Of a stretch of 64,000 bases of DNA, positions 1 to 7,772 are shown piece after piece (the stretch's first letter is position 1; every line of letters starts with the position of its first letter). The stretch comes from Brevundimonas terrae (lineage in GTDB: Bacteria; Pseudomonadota; Alphaproteobacteria; Caulobacterales; Caulobacteraceae). The translations under genes were made by a program, and so were the position numbers. The stretch covers positions 887,893 to 951,892 of the forward strand of contig NZ_JAASQT010000001.1 in NCBI RefSeq assembly GCF_011761985.1. The letters are read 5' to 3'. The notes below the pieces were generated by a model. That model searched no databases. It was not told the DNA's origin and saw only the letters and a list, made by a program, of their open reading frames with translations.

Positions 1-249
1 CTGGTGGGCGCACAGAACGGTGCCAATGGTCAGGAACTGACCGTGCGCGGTGCTGACGGCATTGTTCGCGCTGTGGCGCTGAACGGCATCCGTCAGGAAG
101 GCGCAGACATTATCGTGAGCGCCAGCCTGTCCGACTTCCAGTCGGCGGCTCCGATTGCCGGTCAGGAACCGGTAGCGGACGCTGTGCCTGCGGATGCCGC
201 AGACGCCGATACGACCGCCGATACGCCGGCTGACGAGCCGAAGGCCTAA
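1..249 (+). CDS. C-terminal fragment of an unidentified protein
   Basis: The reading frame is open from the first base and stops with TAA at 247-249, so the gene starts before the window. The visible 82 residues hold a short globular stretch (LVGAQNGANGQELTVRGADG and onward) followed by an acidic tail rich in Ala, Asp, Pro and Thr. The low-complexity tail could suit a secreted or surface-exposed protein, but nothing identifies a family. A strong hairpin terminator follows 35 bases after the stop. Function unknown; only the existence of the coding frame is supported. Confidence 0.6.
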   Translation: MVGAQNGANGQELTVRGADGIVRAVALNGIRQEGADIIVSASLSDFQSAAPIAGQEPVADAVPADAADADTTADTPADEPKA

Positions 250-284
250 GGCGGCCCCTACGGCCACACCGAGGCGAAAGCTTA

Positions 285-315
285 AAGGGCGACCCGCGAG
301 GGTCGCCCTTTTCTT
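285..315. terminator. Bidirectional intrinsic terminator
   Basis: Perfect 10-bp stem: AAGGGCGACC at 285-294 pairs with GGTCGCCCTT at 301-310, with a 6-base loop and flanking A and T runs. It lies between two convergent genes and can serve both. Confidence 0.85.
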
Positions 316-335
316 GTCTGGAAAACACTTATCAA

Positions 336-590
336 TCAGGCACGTTTTTTAATCATACCGAGCAGGAACAGAAGGATGACGGCCCCCAGGGTGGCGACAA
401 CTATCCCGACGATCCAGCTTCCCGAGGCATCCATACCCAGCAGGTTGACCAGAAACCCGCCCAGCAATGCGCCCACGACGCCCACGATCAGATTGGTCCA
501 GAGACCATGATCGCGCTTCATAATTTTTTCAGCCAGCCAACCGGCGATAAGGCCGATGACAATCCACGCGATAAATCCAAAACCGCTCAT
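336..590 (-). CDS. GlsB/YeaQ/YmgE family membrane protein
   Basis: 84-residue protein of the transglycosylase-associated (GlsB/YeaQ/YmgE) family, small inner-membrane proteins of uncertain, often stress-related, role. Three hydrophobic segments are visible at about residues 5-20, 31-52 and 57-78, and the glycine-rich pattern VGVVGALLGGFLVNLLG with a short basic C-terminus (KKRA) is typical of the family. The frame is open further upstream, but ATG at 588-590 is preceded by a strong SD (AGGAGG in the mRNA, 592-604), and the upstream part looks non-coding. It is transcribed away from the XRE regulator, with which it shares the 591-774 promoter region. Family assignment is confident; cellular role is not. 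Confidence 0.88.
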   Translation of the reverse strand: MSGFGFIAWIVIGLIAGWLAEKIMKRDHGLWTNLIVGVVGALLGGFLVNLLGMDASGSWIVGIVVATLGAVILLFLLGMIKKRA

Positions 591-714
591 TATGCCCTCC
601 TTATAGGTCTGGAGACTTAAAAGGTCCCGCGTGGCTAATGCGTAATGCGCCTTACAGTTGCGATAACGCAGGTATTTAGTTGTGTCGCTTCGGGCGGCAC
701 CGACCTTGCTTGGC

Positions 715-726
715 CAGTTGTAACTG
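715..726. promoter_or_regulatory. Candidate operator: palindrome in a divergent promoter region
   Basis: CAGTT-GT-AACTG is a perfect inverted repeat in the 184-bp gap between the divergent glsB-type and XRE genes, 49 bases before the XRE start. Dyads of this kind are common operators for small HTH regulators. Binding by the adjacent regulator is inference only. Confidence 0.3.
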
Positions 727-774
727 ACTGTAAATGGACGCCTCCGGTGTCGTTTTGAAACAGGCGAGGGTGAT

Positions 775-1050
775 TTGGCGAGCGAGATCGATCTGCATAT
801 TGGCCGCAGGGTGCGCCGCCGCCGCCGTGTGCTGGGCCTGACGCAGCAGCAGCTTGGAGAGCGTCTGGGCATCCGTTTTCAGCAGGTGCAAAAATACGAG
901 TGCGGGGCCAATCGCATATCGGCCGCGCGGCTGTGGTATCTGGCCCATGCGCTGGAAACCGGCATCGGCTATTTCTATGACGGTTACGCAGAGGCCCCGC
1001 TGGGCGAAAGCGCCGATGTGACGCTAATAGCCAAGAGCGCCGCCGCCTGA
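775..1050 (+). CDS. XRE-family HTH transcriptional regulator
   Basis: 91-residue DNA-binding protein made almost entirely of a helix-turn-helix of the Cro/C1 (XRE) type. The run LGLTQQQLGERLGIRFQQVQ at about residues 20-39 is the HTH, followed by the KYECGANRIS turn. The FQQVQKYE..ANRIS signature is that of the small XRE regulators widespread in Alphaproteobacteria (the PraR/SinR-like group). The start is TTG at 775-777 with GAGGG a few bases upstream; no ATG or GTG fits in frame. There is no ligand-binding domain beyond the HTH. It may control itself or the divergent membrane-protein gene through the dyad at 715-726, but the sequence does not prove this. Confidence 0.85.
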   Translation: MASEIDLHIGRRVRRRRRVLGLTQQQLGERLGIRFQQVQKYECGANRISAARLWYLAHALETGIGYFYDGYAEAPLGESADVTLIAKSAAA

Positions 1051-1108
1051 ACGGCATTTGTCTCTTATCACCCTCGAAGTTTCGGCGAACGCCGTGTAAG
1101 GCACGGGC

Positions 1109-1888
1109 ATGACCGATCTAGAAGCTTTTGCCCTCGAACTGGCCACCGTCGCGGCCGATGTCAGCCTGCCGCATTTTCGCACTGACGTGTCGGAGATCAA
1201 CAAGGCCGAACCGGGTAGTTTTGATCCGGTCACCGAGGCCGATCAGGCCGCCGAACGTGCGCTGCGTGCCGCCATCAAGGCCCGCTATCCCGATCACGGC
1301 ATTATCGGCGAGGAATATGGCGAGGAAAATCCCGACGCCGAATATGTCTGGATTCTGGACCCGATCGACGGCACCCGTGCTTTTATTTCGGGCCTGCCCT
1401 TATGGACCAATCTGATCAGCCTGCGCCACAAGGGCGTGCCGGTGATCGGCGTGGTGGGACAGCCCTATATCGGCGAGGTTTTCATCGGTGGCCCCAGCGG
1501 GGCCTGGCTGGTGACGCGTGACGGTAAGGCTGCGATCCGTACCCGTAAATGTGCCGAAGTTTCGCAAGTGGTCGCTGCCACGACCGATCCCGATATTTTC
1601 TGCGGCGAGGATCGCCAGAGCTGGGACCGCCTGAAGGCCGCCGTGCGCTTGGCGCGATATGGCTGTGACGGTTACGCCTATGCCATGGTGGCGGCGGGCC
1701 GTATCGATGTGGTGTTGGAAAGCGAGCTGAAGGTCTGGGACTGGTCGGCAGTCATGCCACTGGTCAAGGCAGCGGGCGGCGATTTTACCGGCTGGGATGG
1801 CCAGATGCCGACCGCGGCTGACGGGCGCGTCCTGGCCGTAGGTAATCCGGCCCTGCGCGACCCGATCCTAGCGCTTTTGAAGGTCTAG
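1109..1888 (+). CDS. hisN: Histidinol-phosphatase, inositol monophosphatase superfamily
   Basis: 259-residue Mg2+-dependent phosphatase of the IMPase superfamily. Metal ligands are visible: the acidic pair in GEEYGE (about 68-72), DPIDGT at 84-89 and the C-terminal WDWSA motif near 215. The extended block WILDPIDGTRAFISG and the length fit the HisN group that removes phosphate from L-histidinol phosphate in bacteria lacking the HisB-type enzyme. It stands alone with no other his genes near, which is usual for hisN in this group. The related inositol-monophosphatase or CysQ functions cannot be fully excluded, but the motif spacing favours HisN. The ATG lies 58 bases after the XRE gene, so the two could be co-transcribed. 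Confidence 0.85.
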   Translation: MTDLEAFALELATVAADVSLPHFRTDVSEINKAEPGSFDPVTEADQAAERALRAAIKARYPDHGIIGEEYGEENPDAEYVWILDPIDGTRAFISGLPLWTNLISLRHKGVPVIGVVGQPYIGEVFIGGPSGAWLVTRDGKAAIRTRKCAEVSQVVAATTDPDIFCGEDRQSWDRLKAAVRLARYGCDGYAYAMVAAGRIDVVLESELKVWDWSAVMPLVKAAGGDFTGWDGQMPTAADGRVLAVGNPALRDPILALLKV

Positions 1889-1902
1889 GATGACGATTTA
1901 GG

Positions 1903-1925
1903 GGCGGCCCACATAGCGGGCCGCC
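1903..1925. terminator. Hairpin between convergent genes
   Basis: GGCGGCCC at 1903-1910 pairs with GGGCCGCC at 1918-1925 around a 7-base loop. There is no T run, so strength as an intrinsic terminator is uncertain, but it sits exactly between two convergent stops. Confidence 0.55.
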
Positions 1926-1943
1926 GTCTGACAAACGCGGTGT

Positions 1944-2423
1944 TTAATTGGCGTTGGGACGACCGGCATTGATGAAGGCTTCAATGCTGTCATAGGTCAC
2001 CGTCGAACGGTCATTGTCGCAAACAATGGATTTCACATAGGCATCCAGGCTGTTCGCAGTAATGCGTTCAAAGCTGTACTCGTTGGGAATGCGCTCTTCT
2101 TCAATGCCATTGGCACCAAAATAGATTTCGGTACCCGTCTTGGACTGGTTGGCACTGCAACGCAGATTAAGCTCTGTCAGAGAGTGGGTCTTGTCAGCGG
2201 CATCGCCTTGGGCCGGAACGCGGGCCACATAGACGGTGGTGATGCCGTCCTGCTGTTTGATGGCATTGACGTCGACCATATAGACGGTGGTGCTACTACG
2301 TGACAGGACGTTCCAACTCTGGCCGAGGGCTTGTGAAACTGGGGCGGCGGCCTGCAGCTCTTCCTGAGCTTGGGCCGGTACAGACGCGGTGGTCAAAAGC
2401 GCGATAATGGATAGTGCGAGCAT
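1944..2423 (-). CDS. Secreted protein, possibly surface-adhesin E-like
   Basis: 159-residue protein with a clear N-terminal signal peptide (hydrophobic MLALSIIALLTTASVPAQAQ, cleavage likely after AQA). The mature part begins with a W-rich strand (SWNVLSRSSTTVYMVDVNAI) and holds two cysteines (LRCSAN and SIVCDN) that could form a disulfide in the periplasm. The strand and cysteine pattern resembles the surface-adhesin E (Adhesin_E) fold, but this is a weak impression. ATG at 2421-2423 is preferred because GGGGAG lies 8 bases before it; a GTG two codons earlier leaves only 2 bases. It is divergent from the hydrolase gene at 2535. Role unknown. Confidence 0.65.
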   Translation of the reverse strand: MLALSIIALLTTASVPAQAQEELQAAAPVSQALGQSWNVLSRSSTTVYMVDVNAIKQQDGITTVYVARVPAQGDAADKTHSLTELNLRCSANQSKTGTEIYFGANGIEEERIPNEYSFERITANSLDAYVKSIVCDNDRSTVTYDSIEAFINAGRPNAN

Positions 2424-2534
2424 AGTCACATCTCCCCGTGTGAGAGGTTATTTTGAGCCAAGGTTACATTTTTGCAATGGGAAACCACAAGCCCCCGCCA
2501 AGCTTTTGCCGTGTTCGCGCAACAGGGTAATCCG

Positions 2535-3479
2535 ATGACCCGAACCCGTCCGTGGCACAGTCTTGTTTGCGGTATTGTTATGGGGCTTTCGCTCATAGCG
2601 TTACCGGCAATGGCGCAGGCCCCGCGTTCAGCGGTCCCCGATGCCGCGCAGCAGTCGGATGAGGTTTTTGTCTCGGACAGGATCCACGTCGAAGTTGTCG
2701 GGCGCGAGGGTGGACCCGACATCATCCTGATCCCCGGTCTGGCCTCGACCTCGGCGGTCTGGGCCAAGCTGGTACCGGCGCTGGAAGGGCGTTACCGGCT
2801 GCATCTGGTCAATGTGCGCGGCTTTGGCGAATACCCGGCACAGGGCAATGCGCGCGGGCATTTGACCACCGAGATTTCTGCCGAGATCAAACGCTATATC
2901 CGCGAGGCCGGACTGAACCGTCCCGCCATCATCGGGCACTCTATGGGCGGGCAACTGGCCCTGCGCGTCGCCGCCGACGAGGGCGAGGGTATCAGCAAGG
3001 TGATGGTGATGGATTCATCGCCCTTTTTTCCTTCGCTCATCAATCGCGGGGCCACCAAGGCCGATGTCGAGCCCTTAGCGCGTCTGGTGTTTCAAGGCGT
3101 GATGATGCTGGGCGACGAGATGTTGCGTTCAACGGCGGCACAGTCGGGGATTGATCTGGGCGCGGGCGGCGATCACCTGTTCAACAGTCTGGGCTGGCAG
3201 GGCGGGGACCGCCGTGTGCTGGCACAGGGCCTCTATGAGGTGCTGACCAATGATCTGCGCTATCGCCTGCCCGATATTACCGCGCCAGTGACCGTGGTCT
3301 ATGGCTGGAGCGACAAGGCCGAGAACCCGCGCGCACAGGTCGATAGTGCCTTCCGCTATGGCTATATGAACCTGCGCCGTCCCGCCCGTTTCGAGCGCAT
3401 GAACGGGGCCGAACACATGGTGATGATCGACACGCCCAAACAGTTGGAACAGGCCGTCAGGCGCTTTCTGGCCGACTGA
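2535..3479 (+). CDS. Secreted alpha/beta hydrolase
   Basis: 314-residue alpha/beta-hydrolase with an N-terminal signal peptide ending in ALPAMAQA, so it acts in the periplasm or outside the cell. The catalytic triad can be placed: nucleophile Ser136 in the elbow GHSMGG, the acid in the YGWSDKAE loop, and the His in GAEHMVMID near the C-terminus. The oxyanion region LIPGLASTSAVW is also typical. The start at 2535 gives the signal peptide and has AGGG eight bases upstream; a frame extension to 2472 would bury the signal sequence. The stop abuts the convergent recQ stop with no spacer. The substrate (ester, lactone or lipid) cannot be told from sequence. Confidence 0.82.
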   Translation: MTRTRPWHSLVCGIVMGLSLIALPAMAQAPRSAVPDAAQQSDEVFVSDRIHVEVVGREGGPDIILIPGLASTSAVWAKLVPALEGRYRLHLVNVRGFGEYPAQGNARGHLTTEISAEIKRYIREAGLNRPAIIGHSMGGQLALRVAADEGEGISKVMVMDSSPFFPSLINRGATKADVEPLARLVFQGVMMLGDEMLRSTAAQSGIDLGAGGDHLFNSLGWQGGDRRVLAQGLYEVLTNDLRYRLPDITAPVTVVYGWSDKAENPRAQVDSAFRYGYMNLRRPARFERMNGAEHMVMIDTPKQLEQAVRRFLAD

Positions 3480-5393
3480 TCAGGCGATCTGGCGCAGGGC
3501 GTCCAGCACGGCCTGACCATAACGTTCCAGCTTTCCGGCACCGACGCCGTTGATGCGGCCAAGGTCGTTGAAGTCGCGCGGTTCCTGCACGGCAATCTCG
3601 ACCAGTGTCTTGTCCTGGAAGATGACATAGGGCGGAACGCCCTGTTCCTTGGCACGGTCGCGGCGCCAGTTGCGCAGGGCATCGAAACGGGCCCGCACAT
3701 CGGTGTCGAGCGTCTCGGCGGGCAGGTTGCGGCCAATATTCTTGCGCGGTTTCTCGATGACTTCGCGCGCGGGCGGACGCTTGACCCGCACGTCCCGCTC
3801 TCCGCGATAGACGCCGCGCACAGCGTCAGGCTCGCCAAGCTTGATGATCGGATAGCCGTCGGTGGCTTCCTCGACCAACAGACCCTCGAACATCAGGTGG
3901 TCGAACACATCGCGCCAGCCGAGGATGGACAGGTCCTTGCCGATGCCAAAGGTCGAGAGCGAGGTTTCCCACGCCGCATTGTCCTTGGACTTGCCGATCA
4001 GGTGATCCACCACGCGGGTGCGACCGAAACGCTCGCCTAGGCGCTGGACAGCGGCCAGTGCTTTCTGGGCGGGAACCAGTGCGTCGAATGTCTGGGGCGG
4101 ATCGCCACAGATATCGCAACCGCCGCACGGTTCGGCGATGGCCTCGCCGAAATAGCGGCGCACGGCCTGCGGGCGGCATGTGGCACCGTCCAGCATGGCA
4201 AACAACTGGCGCACCTTGCGGATTTGCACCCGTTTGACCTCTTCGGCCATCGGGCGACCCTCAAGGCGACGCAACGACCATGCAATGTCGGACGGACCAA
4301 ACAGCGTGATCCCTTCGGCGGGTTCGCCATCGCGGCCCGCACGGCCAACCTCCTGCCAATAGGCTTCGAGGCTGCCTGGGGGATCGGCATGGATGACATA
4401 GCGGACGTCGGGTTTGTCCACGCCCATGCCAAAGGCGATGGTGGCGACCATCACGGCGTCTTCCTCGTTGAGGAAGCGGTCAAGGCGCACATCGCGCTCG
4501 CGGTTGTCGAAACCGGCATGATAGCTGATGGCGTTGACGCCGTTGTTTCTCAGTTCCTGCGCCAGCCGGTCACAGCCGTCGCGGCTGCCGCAATAGACCA
4601 CACCGGATCGGCGGGGCCGCTCGCACACCAGTTCCACGACACGCGCATCGGTGCGGGCACGCGATCCATTGATCTTGCGCTCGGCATTTAGTTGCAGGTT
4701 CGGGCGGGCAAAGCTGTCCACGAACACCTTGGCATCCTGAAGATGCAGCGAGGCCAGAATGTCTTCGCGGGTTCGGGCATCGGCGGTGGCGGTGACGGCA
4801 ATGCGCGGCACACGCGGAAACACCTCGGCCAGCTTGCCCAGCGTGCGATAATCGGGGCGGAAGTCGTGACCCCATTGCGAAACGCAGTGGGCTTCGTCGA
4901 TGGCGATCAGGCTGATCTGGAGTTCCGACAGTCGCTCCAGCATGGAGCCGGCGGCTAGTCCCTCGGGCGAGACATAGAGCAGATCGAGATCGCCATTGCG
5001 GGCATCGCGCCACACGGCGCTGCGTTCGTCGGCGGTCATGCCGCTGTCGAGGCGGGCGGCGGCCACGCCCTGTTGTTTCAGCGCCTCGACCTGATCGGTC
5101 ATCAGGGCGATCAGCGGCGAGACCACCAGTCCGACACCGGGGCGCAGAATGGCGGGGATCTGATAACAGACGCTCTTGCCGCCGCCGGTCGGCAGCACGG
5201 CCATGACATGGCGACCGGCCATGATCTCGGTAATCACATCGGCTTGCAGGCCACGAAAATCGGCATGACCCCAGACGCGCTTCAGCAGGACACGGGCATC
5301 ATCCAGTGTCGGCGACGGATCGCTATAGTCAAAGCTATCGTATGAGGGGTCGAACATAGGGGGCTTGTGCCGCAATTCGGGCATGGGTGTCAT
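3480..5393 (-). CDS. recQ: ATP-dependent DNA helicase RecQ
   Basis: 637-residue 3'-5' DNA helicase of recombination and replication repair. Visible in order: motif I/Walker A TGGGKS (69-74), the DEAH box IDEAHCVSQWGHDFRPDY near 165, motif VI QEVGRAGRDG near 350, the zinc-binding cysteines (C-RPQAVRRYFGE...C-GGCDIC) around 400, a winged-helix region and a C-terminal HRDC domain (about 555-632). Length and domain order match full-length RecQ. The first ATG is used; an alternative at codon 13 (MFDPSYDSF) is possible and neither has a strong SD. It is divergent from the methyltransferase gene at 5469 and ends base-to-base against the hydrolase gene. Confidence 0.97.
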   Translation of the reverse strand: MTPMPELRHKPPMFDPSYDSFDYSDPSPTLDDARVLLKRVWGHADFRGLQADVITEIMAGRHVMAVLPTGGGKSVCYQIPAILRPGVGLVVSPLIALMTDQVEALKQQGVAAARLDSGMTADERSAVWRDARNGDLDLLYVSPEGLAAGSMLERLSELQISLIAIDEAHCVSQWGHDFRPDYRTLGKLAEVFPRVPRIAVTATADARTREDILASLHLQDAKVFVDSFARPNLQLNAERKINGSRARTDARVVELVCERPRRSGVVYCGSRDGCDRLAQELRNNGVNAISYHAGFDNRERDVRLDRFLNEEDAVMVATIAFGMGVDKPDVRYVIHADPPGSLEAYWQEVGRAGRDGEPAEGITLFGPSDIAWSLRRLEGRPMAEEVKRVQIRKVRQLFAMLDGATCRPQAVRRYFGEAIAEPCGGCDICGDPPQTFDALVPAQKALAAVQRLGERFGRTRVVDHLIGKSKDNAAWETSLSTFGIGKDLSILGWRDVFDHLMFEGLLVEEATDGYPIIKLGEPDAVRGVYRGERDVRVKRPPAREVIEKPRKNIGRNLPAETLDTDVRARFDALRNWRRDRAKEQGVPPYVIFQDKTLVEIAVQEPRDFNDLGRINGVGAGKLERYGQAVLDALRQIA

Positions 5394-5468
5394 CTTGTCA
5401 GATGGTCAAAAGCGCATCTGGTGCGGTGGCTGTCGCAAATCGAGCGCGAAACCATTATAGGGGCGCCT

Positions 5469-6368
5469 ATGACAAGCCTGATTTATGGTCGCCCGCCGGC
5501 CGTGTTTGATCCACCGATGAGCGCCACCCAGACCTCGCCCCTGATCCCCGGATCAAGCGCGCTAGAGGATATGGCGGATGGATCGGCAGACGATATCACC
5601 CTTTATGCGCCTCCCGGTGCCGTCGAGCGCCGCTATGTGCTGGCGCAGGCCCTGCGCGTCCTGAAAGCGGGCGGGCGTCTGGATGTCATGGCCGCCAAGG
5701 ACAAGGGCGGCTCGCGTCTGGCCAAGGAGCTGAAAGGTTTCGGGCTGGAATTTGCCGAAAACGCCAAGGCCCACCATCGCCGTGTGCAACTGACCCGCCC
5801 CGAAGCGGTCGAGGGTCTGGATGCGGCCATTCGCGACGGCGCACCGCGTATCGTTCCGGGCCTTGAAGCATGGTCGCAACCGGGTGTGTTCGCATGGGAC
5901 CGGATTGATACCGGCACAGCGCTGCTGGCACAGGTTCTGCCGCCCCTGAAAGGCCATGGCATTGATCTGGGCTGTGGCTATGGCGCGCTGGCGACGGTGG
6001 TGCTGCGGGCACCTGCTGTGACTTCGCTGCGGATGATCGATCTGGACCGCCGCGCCCTGTCGGCGGCCAAGAAGAATGTCGAAGACGCCCGTGCCCGTTT
6101 CGAATGGGATGATGTCCGCACGCTGGACGCAGCGGGTACGCTGGACTTTGTCGTCTCCAATCCGCCGTTCCACGATGGCGGGATCGAGGACAAGCGCCTC
6201 GGCCAGAAATTTATCCGCAAGTCTGCCGAGCTTTTGAAAAAGGGTGGGGTGGCATGGATCGTGGCCAACCGTCATCTGCCCTATGAGCAGGACCTCAACG
6301 AGGTCTTCAAGCGCGTGAACATGGTGGTCGACCAGCAGGGCTTCAAAGTCTTCGAGGCGGTCAAGTGA
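5469..6368 (+). CDS. RsmC-like class I SAM-dependent methyltransferase
   Basis: 299-residue methyltransferase. The C-terminal half carries the SAM-binding motif GIDLGCGYGALA and the catalytic NPPF tetrad (VVSNPPFHDGG) that marks N-directed methylation of nucleic-acid bases. The N-terminal half is a degenerate methyltransferase-like domain, as in RsmC and RlmG, which methylate guanine N2 in 16S or 23S rRNA. The most likely role is rRNA m2G modification; RsmC against RlmG cannot be settled here. The ATG at 5469 has AGGGG five bases upstream (5459-5463); the frame is open to 5367 but that part overlaps the recQ start. Tandem palindromic repeats follow the stop. Confidence 0.85.
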   Translation: MTSLIYGRPPAVFDPPMSATQTSPLIPGSSALEDMADGSADDITLYAPPGAVERRYVLAQALRVLKAGGRLDVMAAKDKGGSRLAKELKGFGLEFAENAKAHHRRVQLTRPEAVEGLDAAIRDGAPRIVPGLEAWSQPGVFAWDRIDTGTALLAQVLPPLKGHGIDLGCGYGALATVVLRAPAVTSLRMIDLDRRALSAAKKNVEDARARFEWDDVRTLDAAGTLDFVVSNPPFHDGGIEDKRLGQKFIRKSAELLKKGGVAWIVANRHLPYEQDLNEVFKRVNMVVDQQGFKVFEAVK

Positions 6369-6371
6369 TCT

Positions 6372-6461
6372 CCCCTCAAGTAATGAGCCGCCTTGCGGCG
6401 AGGGGTAGGGAAACTATCCCTCAAGCAGTGAGCCGCCGTGCGGCGAACGGTAGGGAAAACT
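6372..6461. repeat. Two tandem copies of a palindromic REP-like element
   Basis: Two units of about 44 bases repeat with a 45-base period (CCCTCAAG at 6373 and 6418). Each has the shape CCCTCAAG...GGTAGGG around a 5-bp inner stem: GCCGC/GCGGC at 6387-6391/6395-6399 and at 6432-6436/6440-6444. Related copies in the opposite orientation lie at 31051-31086 and 42834-42869, and a short variant at 63391-63416. The second unit supplies the bases just upstream of rsuA, including its likely SD. Confidence 0.8.
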
Positions 6462-6464
6462 AAG

Positions 6465-7205
6465 ATGGCGAAAATTCCTACTGCGCGCGTCGATAAGCTC
6501 CTCTCTTCTATGGGCTATGGCTCGCGCACAGAAATGGCGCGCATGGCCAAGGCGGGCGGCATCATGCTGGATGGCGTCGATCTGACCGATGTGACCAAAC
6601 GCATCCCGATCACGCCCGACCTGCCTTCGCGCATGGAGATTGACGGCGCGCCTCTGGACCCTGTGCCGGGTCTTGTCATCCTGCTGAACAAGCCCTTGGG
6701 CATGACCTGTTCGCATAAGGAAGATGGCGCGCTGGTCTATGATGTCCTGCCGGAACGCTGGATGCGTCGTGATCCGGCCATCTCGACCATCGGGCGTCTG
6801 GATAAGCAGACCTCGGGCCTGTTGCTGCTGACCGATGACGGCGACCTGCTGCACCGTGTCATCAGCCCCAAACGCCATGTCAAAAAGGTCTATCGCGCCA
6901 CGCTGGCCCGCCCGTTGAACGGGACCGAGGGTGATCTGTTTGCCTCGGGCCAGCTGATGCTGGAAGGCGAGGACAAACCTCTGTCACCGGCAGAGCTGGA
7001 AGTGGTGTCCCCGACCGAGGCCCTGCTGTCCGTCACCGAGGGGCGCTACCATCAGGTGCGCCGCATGTTTGCGGCCACCGGCAACCATGTCGAGGCCCTG
7101 CACCGCGAGCGTCTGGGCGGTTTGACCCTGCCGGATGATCTGGCTCCGGGCGAATGGAAGCTGCTGAACGCAGACGAGATCGCGTCCATATTCTCCGCAA
7201 GCTGA
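6465..7205 (+). CDS. rsuA: 16S rRNA pseudouridine synthase (RsuA family)
   Basis: 246-residue pseudouridine synthase. An N-terminal S4 RNA-binding domain (RVDKLLSSMGYGSR onward, about residues 5-55) is followed by the RluA/RsuA catalytic domain with GRLDKQTSGLLLLTDDG near 115-131, whose Asp is the catalytic residue, and the KVYRATL and YHQVRRMF motifs. RsuA makes pseudouridine at 516 in 16S rRNA; the RluB/E/F paralogues are the alternatives, though length and the lack of a basic tail suit RsuA. The ATG at 6465 gives the canonical N-terminus, with AGGG nine bases upstream inside the repeat. Its neighbour upstream is another predicted rRNA-modifying enzyme. Confidence 0.9.
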   Translation: MAKIPTARVDKLLSSMGYGSRTEMARMAKAGGIMLDGVDLTDVTKRIPITPDLPSRMEIDGAPLDPVPGLVILLNKPLGMTCSHKEDGALVYDVLPERWMRRDPAISTIGRLDKQTSGLLLLTDDGDLLHRVISPKRHVKKVYRATLARPLNGTEGDLFASGQLMLEGEDKPLSPAELEVVSPTEALLSVTEGRYHQVRRMFAATGNHVEALHRERLGGLTLPDDLAPGEWKLLNADEIASIFSAS

Positions 7206-7209
7206 CAAA

Positions 7210-7230
7210 AGGGCCGGAACGTCCGGCCCT
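7210..7230 (+). terminator. GC-rich hairpin after rsuA
   Basis: AGGGCCGGA at 7210-7218 pairs with TCCGGCCCT at 7222-7230 around a 3-base loop, five bases after the rsuA stop. No T run follows. Confidence 0.6.
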
Positions 7231-7274
7231 GTCATGCACTGTCTTGTCACGGGAAAATGACAGGACGGATGAAT

Positions 7275-7706
7275 ATGAAGGCACCTGCAAAAACCTCGCT
7301 TGATGAGAACGAGAAGAAGCTGGTCGATCAGTCGAAGACGCTGGAAGGCTTTACCCATCGCGAACTGACCGAACTGGCCCGCCAGTTGCGCAGCCGCCGC
7401 GAGCGGATTTTGCGCATGATCCGTGGCCGTAAACGCGAAGCCCGCAAGCAGGGCGCGTTGAGCCCCGATACAGGCGCGCATGACAAGAAGGCAGAACTGA
7501 TCGCTGCCATCGAGCGTGTGCACGCGGCGCTGGACGCCCGTACCCATGCGAACCGTGGGGCGGGCATGCCTGCGGCCAAGCCGAAAGCTGCGCCCAAGGA
7601 TACCGCCAAGAAGTCTGCCGATGCGAAAGCGGGCGAAAAACCTGCCAAAAAGAGCGCGGCTGCGGCGGCTAAAAAGCCAGCTGCCAAAAAATCAGCGTCA
7701 AAATAG
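7275..7706 (+). CDS. Basic protein with histone H1-like Lys/Ala tail
   Basis: 143-residue highly basic protein. The N-terminal part is predicted helical and charged (EFTHRELTELARQL-type pattern, then SRRERILRMIRGRKREARKQ), and from about residue 100 the chain becomes a Lys/Ala/Pro tail with repeated AKKSA, KPAKK and AAKKP units resembling eukaryotic histone H1 and bacterial H1-like tails. Such tails bind DNA or RNA without sequence specificity, so a nucleoid-associated or RNA-associated role is plausible but unproven. Start choice: ATG at 7275 has AGGACGG six bases upstream; ATGs at 7257 and 7269 are possible. It lies between rsuA and trpF and ends 66 bases before trpF. Confidence 0.7.
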   Translation: MKAPAKTSLDENEKKLVDQSKTLEGFTHRELTELARQLRSRRERILRMIRGRKREARKQGALSPDTGAHDKKAELIAAIERVHAALDARTHANRGAGMPAAKPKAAPKDTAKKSADAKAGEKPAKKSAAAAAKKPAAKKSASK

Positions 7707-7720
7707 GCGGCCCTGACTTT

Positions 7721-7765
7721 GGGTGCGCCGTGCGGCCTTGACCTTACGGTCAGGGTCGCGCACCC
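7721..7765 (+). promoter_or_regulatory. Nested stem-loop leader before trpF
   Basis: An outer 8-bp stem (GGGTGCGC 7721-7728 with GCGCACCC 7758-7765) encloses an inner 8-bp stem (CCTTGACC 7736-7743 with GGTCAGGG 7748-7755, one G-T wobble, TTAC loop). The structure ends seven bases before the trpF ATG. It could end the upstream transcript or limit ribosome access to trpF. No leader peptide with Trp codons is seen. Confidence 0.5.
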
Positions 7766-7772
7766 CTCGGCT

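Noticed and set aside
6372..6461. CRISPR array
   Set aside because: Only two units, repeated without unique spacers, with related copies scattered elsewhere and no cas genes.
6465..6515. RluB/RluF-type instead of RsuA
   Set aside because: No basic tail or extended C-terminus is present; length of 246 residues and S4 placement fit RsuA better, though this is not decisive.
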